DNA of 64,000 bases from Pseudoalteromonas rhizosphaerae (GCF_902498845.1 NZ_CABVLM010000003.1:186001-250000), one strand, 5' to 3'; shown: positions 15,001-22,762, counted from the stretch's first letter. The notes: generated from the sequence alone by a model not told the origin. Translations and numbers: made by a program.

Positions 15001-16171
15001 CCGTAATCGTACAATCACTGTAAGTACCTGCACTTAATGCTGAGCTATTGTCTGTCGCAGTCAAAGTAATGGTTTGGTTACCCGTGCTGCTAATCGTTGT
15101 TGAGCTTGATGTACCACAACTACCACCGACTGATAACGTCCCTGTCTCTGTGGTACTAAAAGTATAATTTGGTGTTGTGTCATTGGAGGGCGTTATAACC
15201 GCCGTCACCTCTGCCACGGTTGGTGCTGTGGTATCAACGGTAAAGCTAGGAATGCTGAGTGCAGAGCTTGCGTTACTGGCAGCATCGGTCACCGTCACGG
15301 TACAGTTATTATAAGTACCGTCTGTCAACGCCGAGCTATTGTCTGTTTGCGTTAGTGTTATTATTTGATTACCAGTACTGCTGATCGTTGTTGAAGTAGA
15401 AGTACCACAGCTCCCCCCCATAGACAGAGTGCCTGCTTCGTCAGTGCTAAAAACATAGTTTGGGGTATTGTCACTTGTTGGTGTAGTAACCGCTGTAATT
15501 TCGCTTAAAGTTGGCGCGGTAGAATCAGAAACAGTAGGATCATCAACAACCATATTTAAAACTGCTATTTCTTGAAAATCAGCAGAACCATTGACGCCAC
15601 CGCTACCATTACTCACAGTCGCCCAACTTACTACTATTTTATCTAAGTTACTCCAATCGACATCATTCGACTCCCAAGTCCCAGCTCCTTGTGTAAAAAC
15701 TTCAAGTTCGCTTGAGCCAAATGTACTCCAAATCAATTCATCACTTGCAACAGCAACTCCCCCTCTGTAACCTGTAACAGTAAAACTATTGTTATTTAAA
15801 TCATTACCAGTCGCCCTTCGACCTAAATTCATTGACTTAATAGCAAAAAAGTTTGTCGCTGTTAATTGAAACCCACCAGTGGAATCATTAAATGCGTTTC
15901 CATCTGCGGTACTGTAAGGAAGCATAGCAGCATTACTCGCTATTACTTTCTCATCAGTATATTCATTACTTCCTTGTAACCCTGTTCCCCAATCAATTGT
16001 AAAATCGGTACTTGTTGATAAACCGACTGTTGCTGTGTGATTATCTACTGCACCGCCAGTATTAACAGACGTATAATCTATCGTACTTTGCGCCCACGAG
16101 TTTGCTGATACAGCAAGAGCAACTGACACGCCAAGCAAATGTAAAGATTGAGTTATTTTGTTTAATTGCAT
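1..16171 (-). CDS. Giant secreted repeat protein / adhesin (3' end outside window)
   Basis: The frame opens at ATG 16171 behind a GGAG ribosome site and I found no stop in the stretches I translated to base 1, giving at least 5390 residues; the C-terminus is missing. Residues 1-27 form a Sec signal peptide (basic MQLNK start, hydrophobic core, likely cut after NSWA). Residues about 28-215 are an unassigned beta-rich domain. Two Ig-like repeats ending in VDTTAP-type linkers follow (about 218-410), then an SbsA-like Ig domain. Three RTX-type GGxGxD nonapeptides lie near residues 1325-1365 (bases about 12080-12200). Further Ig-like domains lead to seven 104-residue and five 100-residue repeats, then a region to about residue 5130 with tandem-95-like units (NEDTP, NDAP, DG motifs) and He_PIG-like units. 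Known relatives are very large surface adhesins; adhesion is inferred. A Sec signal is unlike classical type I-secreted adhesins. The missing C-terminus would show how it is anchored. Confidence 0.9.
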   Translation of the reverse strand, partial: MQLNKITQSLHLLGVSVALAVSANSWAQSTIDYTSVNTGGAVDNHTATVGLSTSTDFTIDWGTGLQGSNEYTDEKVIASNAAMLPYSTADGNAFNDSTGGFQLTATNFFAIKSMNLGRRATGNDLNNNSFTVTGYRGGVAVASDELIWSTFGSSELEVFTQGAGTWESNDVDWSNLDKIVVSWATVSNGSGGVNGSADFQEIAVLNMVVDDPTVSDSTAPTLSEITAVTTPTSDNTPNYVFSTDEAGTLSMGGSCGTSTSTTISSTGNQIITLTQTDNSSALTDGTYNNCTVTVTDAASNASSALSIPSFTVDTTAPTVAEVTAVITPSNDTTPNYTFSTTETGTLSVGGSCGTSSSTTISSTGNQTITLTATDNSSALSAGTYSDCTITVTDAAGNSNTPITITAFTIDTTAPIFDDASSTPNDNDSNVTASNNIAIDFSKNIALGSGNITIRNVTDSSNFEVFDVALVSDGTTTSPGAGRIGITNDKIYINPTTDLSGNRDYAIRIDATAVDDNAGNSFAGIGDDTTFNFTTANTQPVVDLNSGTGGNDNSLSFSEGSGAVNIASNAVVTESDSDTITTITVNLGNDQDGASEGLSVSATAQNALTGISGASDITLQDAISITGATASAAEVATFLQNITYNNTSNTPDETARTVTVVINDGNDNSTVRTATVFVSNVTAASSSATAFNTTNGTNLSPSITFTSENETLTIANTSHVTGSTADGGGGTDTLSVVSGVDLTGLTSLANFETLTPYNNGSLTLSETQHDSFTTINGTGTNQFTIASADGDQTLTGDADIETYVLGAAMAFTLGSAAQNVTGSSADDTVNINAFTVTGTLNGAAGTDILQAGTGADLSGATISAFESLTLASGASVTMTEAQHDSFTTFTAPGTETITISSATDGLTGNSAIETYVLSAPNAFTLGAAGQNFTGSTGDDTLNIGSVSATGILAGNTGTDTLSIGSGGSISGATISGFENLTVASGGSASIAASQLGLFSGTVSGSGNETLDILGDGNFATVSAIESYTLNDDSTNARTVSISAAGHSVTASSVTDAITFDIGTLAYTGTITGENSVADTLSMSSGANISNATISNVSNLTLASGASVSMTASQHSSFTGTITAPGSETITITGDGDFTTLTGIESYAVADDSTNTRTITVSTGTTNVTAGSSTDAIIFAIGNSAYTGTLIGENSVADQVQVTDGADISGGGFLNIGTLSLASGATVAIDAANIGNFSTAITGSAGTETLKLMDGGAFDFTSTSVSAVEGVAIGTDNNATITLTDNFNANGQAVSVSNASGGEITAALSINASAFASDMLTITASNFNGDDTIVGGSGADTIRPGGGTDSMTGNAGNDNFVGSASQLSGDTITDLAVGDTLTITGVTGLSSANVRFNGTSTLEVDTDATDFNISELTLSLSNSPGSSLAFSVAESGSDTIITFVEPNSAPVFSSLNGGATFIENGSAIVIDSDVTIADTELDALNGAIGNYNNASLTISRNGGASTEDVFANNNLLGALIEGNTFTYNSTTVGTVTTNSSGTLVLTFNANATSAIVDSVLQSITYQNSSESPSSVTLDYVFNDGIANSAGTNQAIVNITGQNDAPTDISLSSASINQSSTGPGANIGALTTSDVDTTDSHSYTFVSSGASVNGTCSADTNNSSFQISGTLIQTQAALSAGSYIVCVQSNDATTTFQKAFTITVNDNVAPSAPSTPDLNAAADSGLSTTDNITNDTTPTFSGTAESGSTVSLYSDQVGAGATVIGSGIATDGNWQITTSTLTAGLDHAISAKATDSASNVSSSSSALTVTIDTIAPSAPSAADLTAASDSGSSSTDNITNNTTPTFTGTGTTGDTITLISSVDGSIGSTVVSGGVWSITVGSAMTSGSHTIVARATDTAGNITNGTSTTITIDTNVSAPSITTPIEVDGRINAVEDAHVLIQGSGADSGATVNVTISDGSNNLSRTVTADGSGAWTISGSEFDVSSFNNGTLTVSATQSDAAGNTSSAASTAVILDNAAPNALTIATPIEVDGRINAVEDDSVLITGSGAEANASVSVTISDGGNNQSRTVTADGSGAWTISGSEFDVSSFNNGTLTVSAAQSDAAGNTSSAASTAVILDNAAPNALTIATPIEVDGRINAEEDDSVLITGSGAEANASVSVTISDGANNQSRTVTADGAGIWTISGSEFDVSSFNNGTLTVSATQSDAAGNTSSATSTAVILDNTAPNSPTIATPIEGDGKVNAAEDSDVVITGSGAEANASVSVTISDGANNLSRTVTADGSGAWTISGSEFDVSSFNDGTLTVSATQSDSAGNTSSAASTSVILDNAAPSALTIATPIEVDGRINAVEDDSVLITGSGAEANASVSVTISDGSNNQSRTVTADGSGAWTISGSEFDVSSFNDGTLTVSATQSDTAGNTSSAASTSVILDNAAPNALTITTPIEVDGRINAVEDDSVLITGSGAEANASVSVTISDGANNQSRTVTADGSGAWTISGSEFDVSSFNNGTLTVSATQSDAAGNTSSAASTSVILDNAAPNALTIATPIEVDGRINAVEDGSVLITGSGAEANASVSVTISDGANNLSRTVTADGSGAWTISGSEFDVSSFNNGTLTVSATQSDAAGNTSTTATAVITLDNQAPNALTITTPIEGDGKVNAVEDNDVLVQGSGAESGATVTVNVDGISKTTTADSSGNWTLSGNELDISALNNGTLTVLATQTDSAGNVSIAATTTITLDNQAPNAPTFITPIEEDGKVNAAEDNDVLVQGGGAESGATVTVSIGGVTKTTTADSSGNWTLSGNELDISALNNGILTVSATQTDDAGNISTAASTSITLDNIAPNAVAITTPIAVDGIVNAAEDNAVLITGSGAEAGATVTVGISGVNATVIADSSGNWTLNGSELDISALNNGTLTVSATQTDSAGNISSAATTTITLDNVAPNALAITTPIAVDGIVNAAEDNALLIVGSGAESGAAVKVDVGGVNATVTADSNGSWTLSGNELDISALNNGTLTVSATQTDSAGNISPAATTTITLDNSAPPVVTINTPIEVDGIVNASEDDSVLITGSGAESGAAVKVDIGGVNATVTAGSGGNWTLSGSELDISALNNGTLTVSVTQTDTAGNTSPAATSSITLDNTTPTGHAVSVDQSLINADNESAMSVSFTGLEGSGSLSYQISDGSNSVTGNATISAVTQQITGIDVTTLAEGVLTFSAIVTDTAGNASAAVTATVTKKYNVVPVLSGSPSTTTAEDAAYSFIPTLTDSDTQDTHTFSIINKPSWASFDTSTGELAGTPQNEDVGSYAAITISVNDGTDSASLTPFTLEVTNTNDAPVGQNFAFNLDEAATLTVALANGLLSNASDDDAGDTLSAELVSQPQFGSVSLNSDGSFSYQHDGSENHGDSFTFQVRDSAGALSAVQTVTLTVTPVADAPVAMDDSATTAEDTPVNFSLVANDSDAENDLVVASAAIVLPASKGTVSITNGIATYTPNSNVTGTDTFTYTVKDAALNTSTAATVTVTITPVNDLPEVQAISLSVDEDTASAVTNVRSLASDVEDTIPTGTINLVRAPSSGQVVFDQAAGTFVYTPDANVTGQDSFTYTITDSEGGVSLPGTVTVNIGAVNDRPVVANDAVTTDEDTATTLAILANDSDVEDSGFNAANVSLENQGTGAGMYDFATVSVNLDGSLAIVPSQDVNGVFSFTYTLTDSEGLSSTPATVTLTINAVNDAPVALDNTAQLQEEGSFEVNVLGNDSDVDIGDSLDVSSVTVVSAPSNGQTQVTATGAIIYTANADYYGDDSFTYTVKDSNGAVSNLATVTMTVNPVNDAPVAQTQTLSLDEDASLLITLLATDIENDSLTYRIDTDVAHGTLVQQSSDSWLYSAAADYNGSDSFTFVANDGALDSAPVSVNLTVNAVNDAPVASAEAVSVNEDTPLTINLAASDIEGDTLTYQISSQPQNGRVTLTGSQAIYQGESDFFGTDSFSFVANDGSVDSAPAVITVTVSSVNDVPVISGSPTVSVSEKIVYSFAPTATDTEGDNLTFSISNKPSWLGFDSSTGLLSGTAGNSDVGVYSNIVISVSDGMDTVSLPAFSLTVINVNDAPTIGGAPTLNVDQDTLYRFTPTASDIDGDSLTFSISNKPSWANFDSSTGQLSGTPSNDDVGVNNNIIISVSDGAITTALSSFNLTVKNVNDAPTISGTPNTTVSEDSQYQFTPLVRDIDGDSLSFSIINKPSWASFDTSTGELAGTPQNEDVGSYAAITISVNDGTDSASLTPFTLEVTNTNDAPVGQNFAFNLDEAATLTVALANGLLSNASDDDAGDTLSAELVSQPQFGSVSLNSDGSFSYQHDGSENHGDSFTFQVRDSAGALSAVQTVTLTVTPVADAPVAMDDSATTAEDTPVNFSLVANDSDAENDLVVASAAIVLPASKGTVSITNGIATYTPNSNVTGTDTFTYTVKDAALNTSTAATVTVTITPVNDLPEVQAISLSVDEDTASAVTNVRSLASDVEDTIPTGTINLVRAPSSGQVVFDQAAGTFVYTPDANVTGQDSFTYTITDSEGGVSLPGTVTVNIGAVNDRPVVANDAVTTDEDTATTLAILANDSDVEDSGFNAANVSLENQGTGAGMYDFATVSVNLDGSLAIVPSQDVNGVFSFTYTLTDSEGLSSTPATVTLTINAVNDAPVALDNTAQLQEEGSFEVNVLGNDSDVDIGDSLDVSSVTVVSAPSNGQTQVTATGAIIYTANADYYGDDSFTYTVKDSNGAVSNLATVTMTVNPVNDAPLGIPQSLILAEDNSVLITLVGSDIENDDLSYRLDEGALHGSLVQQSNDSWLYTPNANYNGSDGFSFVVNDGLLDSTITPVSLVITAVNDAPVVGLQTGVTDEDMPVVMNLLGSDVDGDTLIYTIVSQPTHGTATISGEQVTYQGSANYFGDDQFSYIANDGLLDSAPSTVSVTINSINDLPVITGVPSLAVNENDLYSFVPLATDNDGDNLSFSIENKPSWLNFDTTTGELSGRPSNADVGSYAGITVSVTDGVASQSLTPFTLTVVNVNDAPTISGSPATSIAQDTGYSFTPIVSDIDNTSLSLTISNKPSWATFDSTSGTLSGIPTRDDVGLYSNILITVSDGQLSSTLNPFSIDVTYVNASPVANDMVMRVKEDNNLSVSAQVSDSDNDNLVIEVVTQPQFGSLTVQGTVFSYQPQADYHGSDTFSYLVTDGKASSAVATALITVESVNDQPVAVEDTFDLARTESGRYILDVLANDTDVDGDVITIIGARASVGTVSIVDQQLVYQFSASTQGTIKVEYIIADPAQAQSTGFAYINFTDSQADAPTITPPAAVNVDATGLFTRVKLGTALAFDSEQNPLPVTTINQSMLFTPGVHQVYWQATDSSGKTTM
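1849..3508 (-). repeat. Long intragenic direct repeat, copy A
   Basis: This block matches 4699-6358 at a constant offset of 2850 bp (950 codons). Apart from a few substitutions near base 1870-1995 it is essentially identical by eye to about base 3280, then similar with scattered differences to about 3508. The flanking sequence (about 780-1850 versus 3630-4700) is a much more diverged copy at the same offset, so a 2850-bp super-unit of cadherin-like domains was duplicated and part of it is recent or homogenised. Confidence 0.9.
4699..6358 (-). repeat. Long intragenic direct repeat, copy B
   Basis: Second copy of the 1849-3508 block, in frame with it because 2850 is a multiple of three. Similarity stops abruptly at about 6358, where the reading frame passes into a different Ig-like domain. 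The copies are long and similar enough for homologous recombination or gene conversion between them, and for collapse in short-read assembly. Confidence 0.9.
6750..8250 (-). repeat. Five tandem 300-bp repeats (100-residue Ig-like domains)
   Basis: Units begin near 6750, 7050, 7350, 7650 and 7950. On the coding strand each encodes a domain with the features IEVDG, an ED acidic pair, [30 protein letters not shown] and TDTAGN. They are related to, but more diverged than, the 104-residue units that precede them in the protein. The class resembles bacterial Ig-like domains of giant adhesins; the binding function is unknown. Confidence 0.88.
8252..10435 (-). repeat. Seven tandem 312-bp repeats (104-residue Ig-like domains)
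   Basis: Units start at about 8252, 8564, 8876, 9188, 9500, 9812 and 10124, exactly 312 bp apart, and are highly similar to each other. Each encodes the features [63 protein letters not shown] and SDAAGNTS. Equal length and strong identity point to recent expansion by unequal exchange, so copy number probably differs between strains. Confidence 0.92.
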
Positions 16172-16202
16172 AGCGTGCACGCTCCATTGTATTGTTTAAA
16201 TC

Positions 16203-16223
16203 AAGATAGGCCCGTACTATCTT
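16203..16223. other. Hairpin between collar gene and giant adhesin gene
   Basis: AAGATAG and CTATCTT form a perfect 7-bp stem around a 7-nt loop, 32 bases upstream of the adhesin start. There is no T-tract, so a simple terminator is unlikely; it may attenuate, protect or pace the transcript. Function unknown. Confidence 0.4.
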
Positions 16224-16249
16224 AAGGTCGATGACAAATGTTTAACGAA

Positions 16250-16864
16250 CTAACTTCTTGATGGGTATATACCTTGTAAAACAATCTGCCAATTTATCAC
16301 CTGAAATGGGCTGATTATACTCACAGCTCTAGACGAGCCAGTATTTGCTATAGTGACCGTGCCCCCCCCACTTCCGCCATCCACTACAAGTCCACTAATA
16401 GGCGTCAAATTAGGAGCAGGAGAAAAACCGGATTGTTTATAATACCCAGAACTTGAATTAGCAGCTAAATAAGTGTCATCGCTAGGTACTTGCGTATTTG
16501 CACCGTTAGTTGCAGCATGCATTACACCTGACACTGTCCCCCCCCCAGAAGACGAGAATACGGCACCATGGGTATGCGTTGGTAGTTGGTCAATCGATAA
16601 TGAAGTTGCTTCGCGTCCTTCTTTCCAGCCTAATCTATAATCCATCCCTCCAGGCTGGGTTCCCATGCCTAAAGGACTACGCCCTCTCAAATCAGGTAAA
16701 CCAAATGTCGTTCTGGCGTCTCCACCAAAATTATCTCCTAGCAGTGAAAATAATGCGGTATTCTCACTAATAGCTTGTAACTGGCCTGAGCAAAGCGCCA
16801 AGCGTTCGATCGCAAAGTTCCCGCCAAATGGTGTCATTGTGCCAATATATGCATCTGTAGCCAT
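16250..16864 (-). CDS. Phage tail collar domain protein (microcystin-dependent protein family)
   Basis: A 204-residue protein of the MdpB/tail-collar family. The N-terminus MATDAYIGTMTPFGGNFA, the CSGQ and LLGDNFGG segments and the GLPDLRGRSPLGMG motif are typical of collar domains, followed by the family QLPTHTH segment and a C-terminal INWQI-type end. The collar fold comes from phage tail fibres, but stand-alone copies occur widely in bacterial genomes without a prophage and their role is unclear. ATG 16864 has AGAGGA about 8 bases upstream. It lies 78 bp before the giant adhesin on the same strand and no other phage gene is present. The coding strand contains G9 and G8 runs (see separate entries), suggesting possible phase variation. 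Family assignment is firm; the cellular role is unknown. Confidence 0.85.
   Translation of the reverse strand: MATDAYIGTMTPFGGNFAIERLALCSGQLQAISENTALFSLLGDNFGGDARTTFGLPDLRGRSPLGMGTQPGGMDYRLGWKEGREATSLSIDQLPTHTHGAVFSSSGGGTVSGVMHAATNGANTQVPSDDTYLAANSSSGYYKQSGFSPAPNLTPISGLVVDGGSGGGTVTIANTGSSRAVSIISPFQVINWQIVLQGIYPSRS
16372..16379 (-). repeat. G8 homopolymer in collar-protein gene
   Basis: Eight consecutive C on the plus strand (G8 on the coding strand) encode part of a Ser-Gly-Gly-Gly stretch near the C-terminus of the collar protein. A slip of one base would shift the frame before the conserved end of the protein. Confidence 0.8.
16538..16546 (-). repeat. G9 homopolymer in collar-protein gene
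   Basis: Nine consecutive C on the plus strand (G9 on the coding strand) encode the Gly-Gly-Gly of SSSGGGTVSG in the middle of the collar protein. Tracts of this length are typical substrates for slipped-strand mispairing in contingency loci. Confidence 0.8.
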
Positions 16865-16982
16865 GTCTATAATCCTCTTTATTTACATTTTGGTGACTGT
16901 CGGACTTCAAACTCTACACTCGTGTCACTCACTCATTACTTGTCATACATAACCTGCGCAATAGCACAGTTTTTATTTCAGC

Positions 16983-17477
16983 TTAACTGGGCTGAGAGTC
17001 TTCTTGCTGTTCTTGTGCAAACGGATCTGCAGAAAAGACAGGAGGAATAAATAACTCAGGTATGGATACTTGGCGAATACTGCCAACCGATGTTTTGTCA
17101 AAACAAACTGTACCTAATTCATTTACACTGATCTCCAATGATGGCGATTTATCCGAAGTAGGAAAACGCCAATACAGTTCAGTGGTTTTATAGCGAACCA
17201 ATACCATTTGCTCGCATTGGTCGAATTCATCGGGTTGCTCACAAAATTTATCGTGATAATTAGCAAGCTTTTGCTGCCCTAAAAACATCAGCACCAACGA
17301 CCCCATTCCAGGGATTTCAATTACCCCAGACTCACCCGTACCTACGGTTAATTCACCACTCCCTTCTAGCTTTGAAACAACCTGACCTGCCTCTTTATTT
17401 GGCAATGCACCGTTGTTGTATGGGTATATCGCTATGTCATAACCATATCGATTAGTCACATTAATATTTATCTTCAT
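16983..17477 (-). CDS. Hypothetical protein in adhesin cluster
   Basis: A protein of 164 residues beginning MKININVTNRYG from ATG 17477; a GTG twelve bases upstream (17489) is an alternative. I preferred the ATG because GAGA lies about 8 bases before it. There is no signal peptide or membrane segment. The middle contains a glycine-rich stretch (GSGELTVGTGESG) and the C-terminus is acidic and Gln-rich. I do not recognise the family. It sits between the collar protein and the formyltransferase, all on the minus strand, so it is probably part of the same accessory cluster. Confidence 0.7.
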   Translation of the reverse strand: MKININVTNRYGYDIAIYPYNNGALPNKEAGQVVSKLEGSGELTVGTGESGVIEIPGMGSLVLMFLGQQKLANYHDKFCEQPDEFDQCEQMVLVRYKTTELYWRFPTSDKSPSLEISVNELGTVCFDKTSVGSIRQVSIPELFIPPVFSADPFAQEQQEDSQPS

Positions 17478-17614
17478 TTGCCATCTCACATCTGAAGTTA
17501 TGTTTTAAGCACTGTTTGACCCTAAAGCCGATAACACCCACACACATCTATTTATCGCCCCAGAAAAAACACTGCTCCCGAATAAACTTAAGTTTTAAAC
17601 ATTCAAACACACAG

Positions 17615-18550
17615 CTAAAAATCTTTCTGTACTAACGACAGACCTGCCTCTAAACCAAATAACACCGCAAATCGATAGCCATCAAACACTCCTTGTTGCG
17701 TGCCAATAATATCTAAGCGCAATGCGCCATCAACGGTCTTAATCACGAGTCCATTTTGCCTATCAACTTCAATGACCATGCCTGCTTGCACGCCAGTCAA
17801 AGCGCTATCTACAACGCTTGCTTGCAACAATTGAAATGCCTCACTGCGGAACTGAAATAGTGCGCACCCTGAGTCAACATTACCCGCACGAGCCATGTTT
17901 ACAACTTGCTTGCTTGTTTGCTTGTGCCAATTGACTATAAGCTGCTGTTGCTCTACTTGCGGCGCGCTCTTACTGCCGTTCCCTTCTTGATTACGCCATT
18001 TTATTTCTTGTTTTTCATCTAGTTGACAGAATTTTTCAACTAGCCTTGGTAGAGCCTGTGCAACTTTGTACTGCACACAGTTCATGGTATCGAAGGGGTG
18101 AATTTCTATCTCAACATCTGCCGCAATATTGCCACAATCAACCGATTCGGTTACTTGGTGTAAGGTTAAAGCGGTTGTGTTTTCACCATTTCTCAACTGC
18201 CAATATAGTGGGAAAGGCCCTCTATAATCAGGTAAAGGACTGGGATGAATATTGACAAGGTGACCTGAAAAATACTGGATTAATGCAGGGCGGATTTTGT
18301 GCCTGAACAGATAAATTAAACCTCGGTTAACCGCCAACCTATCTAGCTGTGCAATCAAACCTTTATCATCTGAGCATTTATAAGTGAGCGTTTCTATAGC
18401 ACTTTGCTGCAACCAATGTTGTAACTGCATTAAGTCATAGTTTTGCTGCGTATCAACTAATACCACACAAGCTAATTGATTGGTTTGTAATAAATATTGC
18501 ACAACAGGTAAGCTTTGACAGCTGCCTGTAAAAACTGCGAATTTTTGCAT
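17615..18550 (-). CDS. Formyltransferase-family protein (Fmt-like)
   Basis: A 311-residue enzyme of the folate-dependent formyltransferase family. The catalytic signature NIHPSPLPDYRG (residues 100-111) supplies Asn100 and His102, and Asp138 in TESVDCGNIAAD completes the expected N-H-D triad seen in Fmt, ArnA and sugar N-formyltransferases. A C-terminal segment (about 235-300) looks like the OB-like domain of Fmt. It is not the housekeeping fmt gene: the context lacks def and rsmB and the N-terminus is divergent. A strong AAGGAGGT site precedes ATG 18550, only 10 bp after the upstream methyltransferase-like gene, so the pair is almost surely cotranscribed. The substrate is unknown; an amino group on a sugar, amino acid or small molecule is the family expectation. 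Confidence 0.8.
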   Translation of the reverse strand: MQKFAVFTGSCQSLPVVQYLLQTNQLACVVLVDTQQNYDLMQLQHWLQQSAIETLTYKCSDDKGLIAQLDRLAVNRGLIYLFRHKIRPALIQYFSGHLVNIHPSPLPDYRGPFPLYWQLRNGENTTALTLHQVTESVDCGNIAADVEIEIHPFDTMNCVQYKVAQALPRLVEKFCQLDEKQEIKWRNQEGNGSKSAPQVEQQQLIVNWHKQTSKQVVNMARAGNVDSGCALFQFRSEAFQLLQASVVDSALTGVQAGMVIEVDRQNGLVIKTVDGALRLDIIGTQQGVFDGYRFAVLFGLEAGLSLVQKDF

Positions 18551-18560
18551 TACAACCTCC

Positions 18561-19799
18561 TTACAACTTTACCGGCACAAACCCTGGTAAACCGCTCAAT
18601 TGATAATAAAACTGCACCATGTCGCCGCTACTAGCGACAAAGTGGGTATGCTCCACATCACGAGGTTTAGCATCTATGTAAAAAGTCATATCCGGCCTAG
18701 GATGAGTTACGCCTGAGTCATATTGCTCAACACCTTCATCGGCAAAGGTGTCTATGTGGGCATATATAGCTAAAATACGCTCCCCCATATCTTTCACACC
18801 TGTGGGTAATTTAATCTTGCTTGCAGGAATAACCTTCACGCCATCTTGCAATTCAAGTTCTTGCATATTGAGCAATGTTGATTTATTGATGTTTAATATT
18901 TCACCCAACTCCACACGATCTTGCTGTGCGCTAGTATTCGTATTGAGCGAATGACTATATTCCACCTCTTTCCATTGCTGATTAAACTCGGTTTCTCCGA
19001 TCACCAGCATGCCCCTAACCGACACATTTTGTGGGATCATCCAGCCATCTAGTGTTAAAAATTGCACTAAGTGCTTAGCAATACTGAGCTGCCCTTCTTT
19101 GGTAAAACCATGCTGCATGGCCTCTAATACTAATAAATCTATCGATTCTGCGGGCTCATACTCGGTTGCATCAGCCGCTTCAATTCGCAATATAAAGTCA
19201 TCAAGCTGCAAGTCTTTAACTAACTGCTGTAAAGACAATATTGCGCCAGGATGTACATCCACCAAAATGACGTTGATCTGCTTTGATGTGAATATTTGGC
19301 TGTCTTTGTAGTAGCTCAACAAAGGCAGTAACAGCGGCGCAAATGGGCCACATGCAGGATATAAAATAGTAATTGATGATGCGTGTTTTAGTTTACTTTG
19401 TATCGCTAGATCAATCCCACGCGCATATCCCTTAATGCGATAAACATCTTTAATGGTGTGTTTACAATTATGAGGAGACATAATTAAACCAGATGCTGAC
19501 ACATATTGACGCGTTAACTGCTCTTGGCTGAGCTGCGCCAATGCCATTGATTGTACAGCTTGATCGTACATAGCTTCGAAAGCGTAAACTAACTGAAGGT
19601 GTTCAACTTGAGTGTTACTCAATACCAACGTCATCGCATCCACAAAACTTTTTTGCAAAAGTAACTGACGCTGGCCTGTTGTTAATTTAGCTTTCAAAAG
19701 AGACTCAAGCTGAGTACGTATTGAATGCTTTAATAACTCATCAACTTGGGGATCCGCGTATTGCAAACTCGCTATAGACTGTGAGCTATGTGCTTCCAT
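18561..19799 (-). CDS. PRMT-like SAM-dependent methyltransferase
   Basis: A protein of 412 residues with a class I methyltransferase core. A degenerate motif I lies at ILYPACGPFAPL (about 145-156) and an acidic end of strand 2 at VILVDVHP (Asp181). The segment IDLLVLEAMQHGFTKEGQ has Glu226 and Glu235 nine residues apart, as in the double-E loop of protein arginine methyltransferases, followed by LTLDGWMIPQ, which matches the PRMT post-loop region. The N-terminal 140 residues are helical and unassigned; the C-terminus could form the PRMT-like beta domain. Known PRMTs methylate arginine guanidino groups; methylation of a guanidino or amine group is therefore inferred here. Cotranscribed with the formyltransferase. 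ATG 19799 follows AAGGA. An FNR-type box lies about 140 bp upstream. Confidence 0.65.
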   Translation of the reverse strand: MEAHSSQSIASLQYADPQVDELLKHSIRTQLESLLKAKLTTGQRQLLLQKSFVDAMTLVLSNTQVEHLQLVYAFEAMYDQAVQSMALAQLSQEQLTRQYVSASGLIMSPHNCKHTIKDVYRIKGYARGIDLAIQSKLKHASSITILYPACGPFAPLLLPLLSYYKDSQIFTSKQINVILVDVHPGAILSLQQLVKDLQLDDFILRIEAADATEYEPAESIDLLVLEAMQHGFTKEGQLSIAKHLVQFLTLDGWMIPQNVSVRGMLVIGETEFNQQWKEVEYSHSLNTNTSAQQDRVELGEILNINKSTLLNMQELELQDGVKVIPASKIKLPTGVKDMGERILAIYAHIDTFADEGVEQYDSGVTHPRPDMTFYIDAKPRDVEHTHFVASSGDMVQFYYQLSGLPGFVPVKL

Positions 19800-20108
19800 A
19801 CTGAAATATTCCTTTGATATCCAATTATCGTGCTAAATTCTATTAGGGAATTAATACTACATTCAGTTAAGAGCTTAGTTTAAAAGCTATAGGGTACAAC
19901 TTTAATTTTCATTTATTTTATATAGCTTTAATTTATTTGATTTATATCAAACATCATAAAAAACCATAAAAAATAAAAGGCTTAGTAAATGCAGCTTAAT
20001 TTAAATTATTTTGAGCATGGCACAGGAGTGTTATAAAAAACATTACACGTTATTACATGGCATCATTTTTATTCTTATAAATAACTGCAGGCTTGATTTT
20101 GCTTAGCT
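19800..20108. other. AT-rich intergenic region
   Basis: Very AT-rich 309-bp gap between the oxygenase stop and the methyltransferase-like start. It contains the FNR-type palindrome listed separately, near which TATA-rich stretches could serve as a minus-strand promoter. I saw only a 15-codon plus-strand frame without a convincing ribosome site, which I do not call. Confidence 0.6.
19937..19950 (-). promoter_or_regulatory. FNR/Anr-type operator
   Basis: TTGAT-TTAT-ATCAA is a perfect match to the FNR consensus TTGAT-N4-ATCAA and is palindromic. It lies about 140 bp upstream of the methyltransferase-like gene. FNR homologues (EtrA, Anr) activate genes under oxygen limitation; CRP sites share part of this pattern. 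Regulation of the downstream genes is inferred. Confidence 0.5.
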
Positions 20109-21164
20109 TTATAATGAGCTCATATTTATATATTGCACAATTCGAGGACTATTCGTCCTATTTGGACAACTACCATGCGGCAGTGTATGTTGCCAAACAA
20201 TTAAACTGCCCGCTTTTGCAGGCAAAGGCGTACTGTGCCATTGTTGGCAATTAAAATGATGTGGATTGGTGTTTTTAGGTAAGTTAGCAAGCCAGCCGTC
20301 TATTTTTTTATGAAAACCAGGAACACAACTAAACGCACCTTGATCAGCGGTAACGTCAGTAAGGTACAGTAACCCTTGCGTTGCAAAGGTGAGCGGTTTA
20401 TTAAAATTAATATCCCAGTGCAGATTTGGCCCGGGAAACTGCCAACTCAATGTCTCTGGCGGGTTAAAACCAACCCTATCAGTACTTACAGTTAAATTAC
20501 TTTTACCCCACAGTTGCTCAAAAACATCCCGCACCTGAGGCTGCTTCCGAATAGCTTGCATTGTTATATCATTAAAAATTTGTACCATAACTCCTTGTTT
20601 AAGATCATGATTTCGGTACCATGAAGCAGGATTGTTTTTATCCATATTCAAACGTTCATAAATCATATTACAAACGTTTTCACATAGCGTTTTTTCCACC
20701 AACTCAGGAATAATAACGTAACCATTATCATCCCAGCTTTGCCACTGCTGTGACGTTAAAACATAATGACGAGGCTGATTTAGTAATATTTTTTGTTGTT
20801 TTGGGTCTTTTTGCTGAAAAAATGCTGCTACCTTTTCATTTAACTTACTTTTTACTGTATTTGAAATAGCTATGCCATAACGCTGTTCTACCCAGTTTTC
20901 GAACGTTAAAAAACTATCCGATGAAAAAATGAATTCTATCGTCGGTGTGAGCCCTAAGCCTAAAGTATCCATGATCATGACATCAAGCGACCATTCGCCT
21001 TCTATTATTTTTTTATCCGCACAGCCTTGTTTTTGTAATTGCGCTTTGTGCCACATTCGTTTTAATTGAAATAGACCTAAGCGCCCAGTTTCTTTATAAC
21101 AAGGTAGTATGCTCTGCGCTGTTGTGTGCAGAGATGGCACTTTTGCTATCAATTCATTTTGCAT
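20109..21164 (-). CDS. PhyH-family Fe(II)/2-oxoglutarate dioxygenase
   Basis: I start this 351-residue protein at ATG 21164, which has a perfect AAGGAG site; the frame stays open 63 bases further upstream. The C-terminal 210 residues form a phytanoyl-CoA dioxygenase-like domain. HWD (His249, Asp251) and LPHGS (His330) are the iron ligands, and Arg341 in SPRIVQY is the likely 2-oxoglutarate contact. The family hydroxylates or halogenates small molecules or carrier-bound amino acids. The first 140 residues (with LKRMWHKAQLQ and EGEWSLDVMIMD) are an extension that I cannot assign. It precedes the methyltransferase/formyltransferase pair on the same strand, separated by 309 bp, and is divergent from the HEAGH protein. 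Substrate unknown. Confidence 0.8.
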   Translation of the reverse strand: MQNELIAKVPSLHTTAQSILPCYKETGRLGLFQLKRMWHKAQLQKQGCADKKIIEGEWSLDVMIMDTLGLGLTPTIEFIFSSDSFLTFENWVEQRYGIAISNTVKSKLNEKVAAFFQQKDPKQQKILLNQPRHYVLTSQQWQSWDDNGYVIIPELVEKTLCENVCNMIYERLNMDKNNPASWYRNHDLKQGVMVQIFNDITMQAIRKQPQVRDVFEQLWGKSNLTVSTDRVGFNPPETLSWQFPGPNLHWDINFNKPLTFATQGLLYLTDVTADQGAFSCVPGFHKKIDGWLANLPKNTNPHHFNCQQWHSTPLPAKAGSLIVWQHTLPHGSCPNRTNSPRIVQYINMSSL

Positions 21165-21301
21165 AATAACTCCTTTTTCTTGCCTGATTTTAGACAAGCA
21201 AAACACCTTAAATTGATTTATTAACACTAGCTAAACTTAATTAGAATAGAGTGCTATATTATTGCAAGCAACAATTGTAATTGCTAAATACAGGGAGTGG
21301 T

Positions 21302-21814
21302 ATGAACACTGAGATTGAAAAAATTCTCGCCTTTGTTACTCATATTGGAATAAAGCACAGGTATGAAACGTTAAACGAAAAGACTTTTTTGCCGGGAATT
21401 AAAGTAGCCCAGGGAACTTTACTACTTGATTTAGAAAAATGCCTCTACCCTGGTGACATCCTTCATGAAGCAGGGCATATTGCAGTAACCTCAGAGACAA
21501 ACAGAACCTGTTTAACCGGCGATATGAAAAACCATGATCACCAAGCCGCTGAAGAAATGACCGCGATTGCATGGTCATGGGCCGCAGCCTGTTACTTAAA
21601 TATTGCACCCGATGTTTTATTTCATCAACACGGTTATAAAGGCAGTTCAGCTAGCTTAATAACCGCTTTTAGCAATAATACTGGCTTTGGCTATCCGCTG
21701 TTGTATTCATGGTTTATGTGCGAACAACCTGATCACCCCAACGGTTATCCAAACATGTTAAGGTGGCTTAGAAATGACGCCTACACACAAGCTCAACTAA
21801 AAAAATTACAATAA
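21302..21814 (+). CDS. HEAGH-motif putative zinc metalloprotein
   Basis: A 170-residue cytoplasmic protein starting at ATG 21302 (GGGAGT site just upstream; the frame is open 21 bases further). LHEAGH at residues 54-59 is an HExxH zinc motif. AAEEMTAIAWSWAA (from residue 82) offers Glu84/Glu85 as a third ligand, an arrangement reminiscent of ImmA/IrrE-like gluzincins. There is no signal peptide. The next gene follows after 18 bp, so the two form an operon divergent from the oxygenase. Peptidase activity is possible but unproven; the family is not recognised with certainty. Confidence 0.6.
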   Translation: MNTEIEKILAFVTHIGIKHRYETLNEKTFLPGIKVAQGTLLLDLEKCLYPGDILHEAGHIAVTSETNRTCLTGDMKNHDHQAAEEMTAIAWSWAAACYLNIAPDVLFHQHGYKGSSASLITAFSNNTGFGYPLLYSWFMCEQPDHPNGYPNMLRWLRNDAYTQAQLKKLQ

Positions 21815-21832
21815 ATACGATAAGGAATATAC

Positions 21833-22630
21833 GTGCTTGATAATAACTTCTCCTCAGAGCAGCTTACTTTACTATGTGCTGACTTAGCGCAACTAAGATT
21901 AATAGCCGATTTGACACTTGCGCCTACTATGCCTTACTTTGCTGAAAAACCTTACCCTATTGGCCGCTGTAGAGAAATAAGAGACGAGGTCTTTACATTA
22001 TTACAAGCACAACTGCCGCACACACAAAAACCAGGGCTCAGCTTATTAAAAGATCTTATTGCCCAAGGCAATCCTTTACAAAAAGCATGGGGCTCACTGC
22101 GGGATGAGTATTTTCAAAACGCATTTATTATTGGTCCTTGGTATATTGATGTTTCTAACGACACCGTGAATGCCAATAAACCCAGAGTAGAGATTTTGCC
22201 TTTAGCGACATCAAACTTTACCCCAATTAAAGATTTTACTCAGTTTGTAAAAATAGCCCGTAGCTATTGGAAAGTTGAAGTGTATAGAAATGATGTATGT
22301 CCAGCAATTGCGCCTTATATGCCACTTTTATGTGTAAGCGATAACGGTACTAGCTGGCTAGGAGCCGCAAACGACGACATGCTAAACATCGCAATACACA
22401 GCCAATTTACCCAATCAAAAGCAATATTAAAAAATCTGCCAAGCCCACCAAAAGAAATTATACAGCGCTGGCAATCGCTGTTATTAAACTTCACTCACGA
22501 CCCTTTATTGATAACAAAAGGAGATGCAATCATCTTTTGTGATGAATACAGTAAGAAGTTACAGCACCCCGATCTAGCACACAGGGATGCCGCTGTGATT
22601 GCCTATTCATCGTTACCAAAGTCAGTGTGA
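21833..22630 (+). CDS. Hypothetical protein
   Basis: A protein of 265 residues from GTG 21833, preceded by TAAGGA. It is soluble and has no signal peptide. Visible features include a YPIGRCREIRDEVF segment near residue 46 and a central WYIDVSNDT strand region. I recognise no family. It is closely spaced after the HEAGH gene and followed 132 bp later by the lectin gene. Confidence 0.65.
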   Translation: MLDNNFSSEQLTLLCADLAQLRLIADLTLAPTMPYFAEKPYPIGRCREIRDEVFTLLQAQLPHTQKPGLSLLKDLIAQGNPLQKAWGSLRDEYFQNAFIIGPWYIDVSNDTVNANKPRVEILPLATSNFTPIKDFTQFVKIARSYWKVEVYRNDVCPAIAPYMPLLCVSDNGTSWLGAANDDMLNIAIHSQFTQSKAILKNLPSPPKEIIQRWQSLLLNFTHDPLLITKGDAIIFCDEYSKKLQHPDLAHRDAAVIAYSSLPKSV

Positions 22631-22704
22631 TTTAGAATATCAGTGCAACACTCATTGTAATGAGGTGTAATAGAAAAACCTGCTCTTGTTCCTATACTCC
22701 TTAA

Positions 22705-22729
22705 TGAGTAAAGCAATTAGCTTTTACTC
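22705..22729 (+). promoter_or_regulatory. Inverted repeat upstream of lectin gene
   Basis: GAGTAAAGC and GCTTTTACTC can form a stem around AATTA with one bulge, 33 bases before the lectin start. It could be an operator or a 5'-UTR hairpin. A clear AAGGAG ribosome site lies between it and ATG 22763. Confidence 0.35.
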
Positions 22730-22762
22730 GCCAACCTATTAAAACAATTTAAGGAGAAATTT

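Noticed and set aside
16250-17477. Prophage or tailocin remnant
   Set aside because: Only a collar-domain protein is phage-like; there are no tail, capsid, lysis or integrase genes nearby, and stand-alone collar proteins are widespread.
19989-20036. 15-codon plus-strand frame as a possible precursor peptide for the enzyme cluster
   Set aside because: No convincing ribosome site, opposite strand to the enzymes, and no leader/core pattern.
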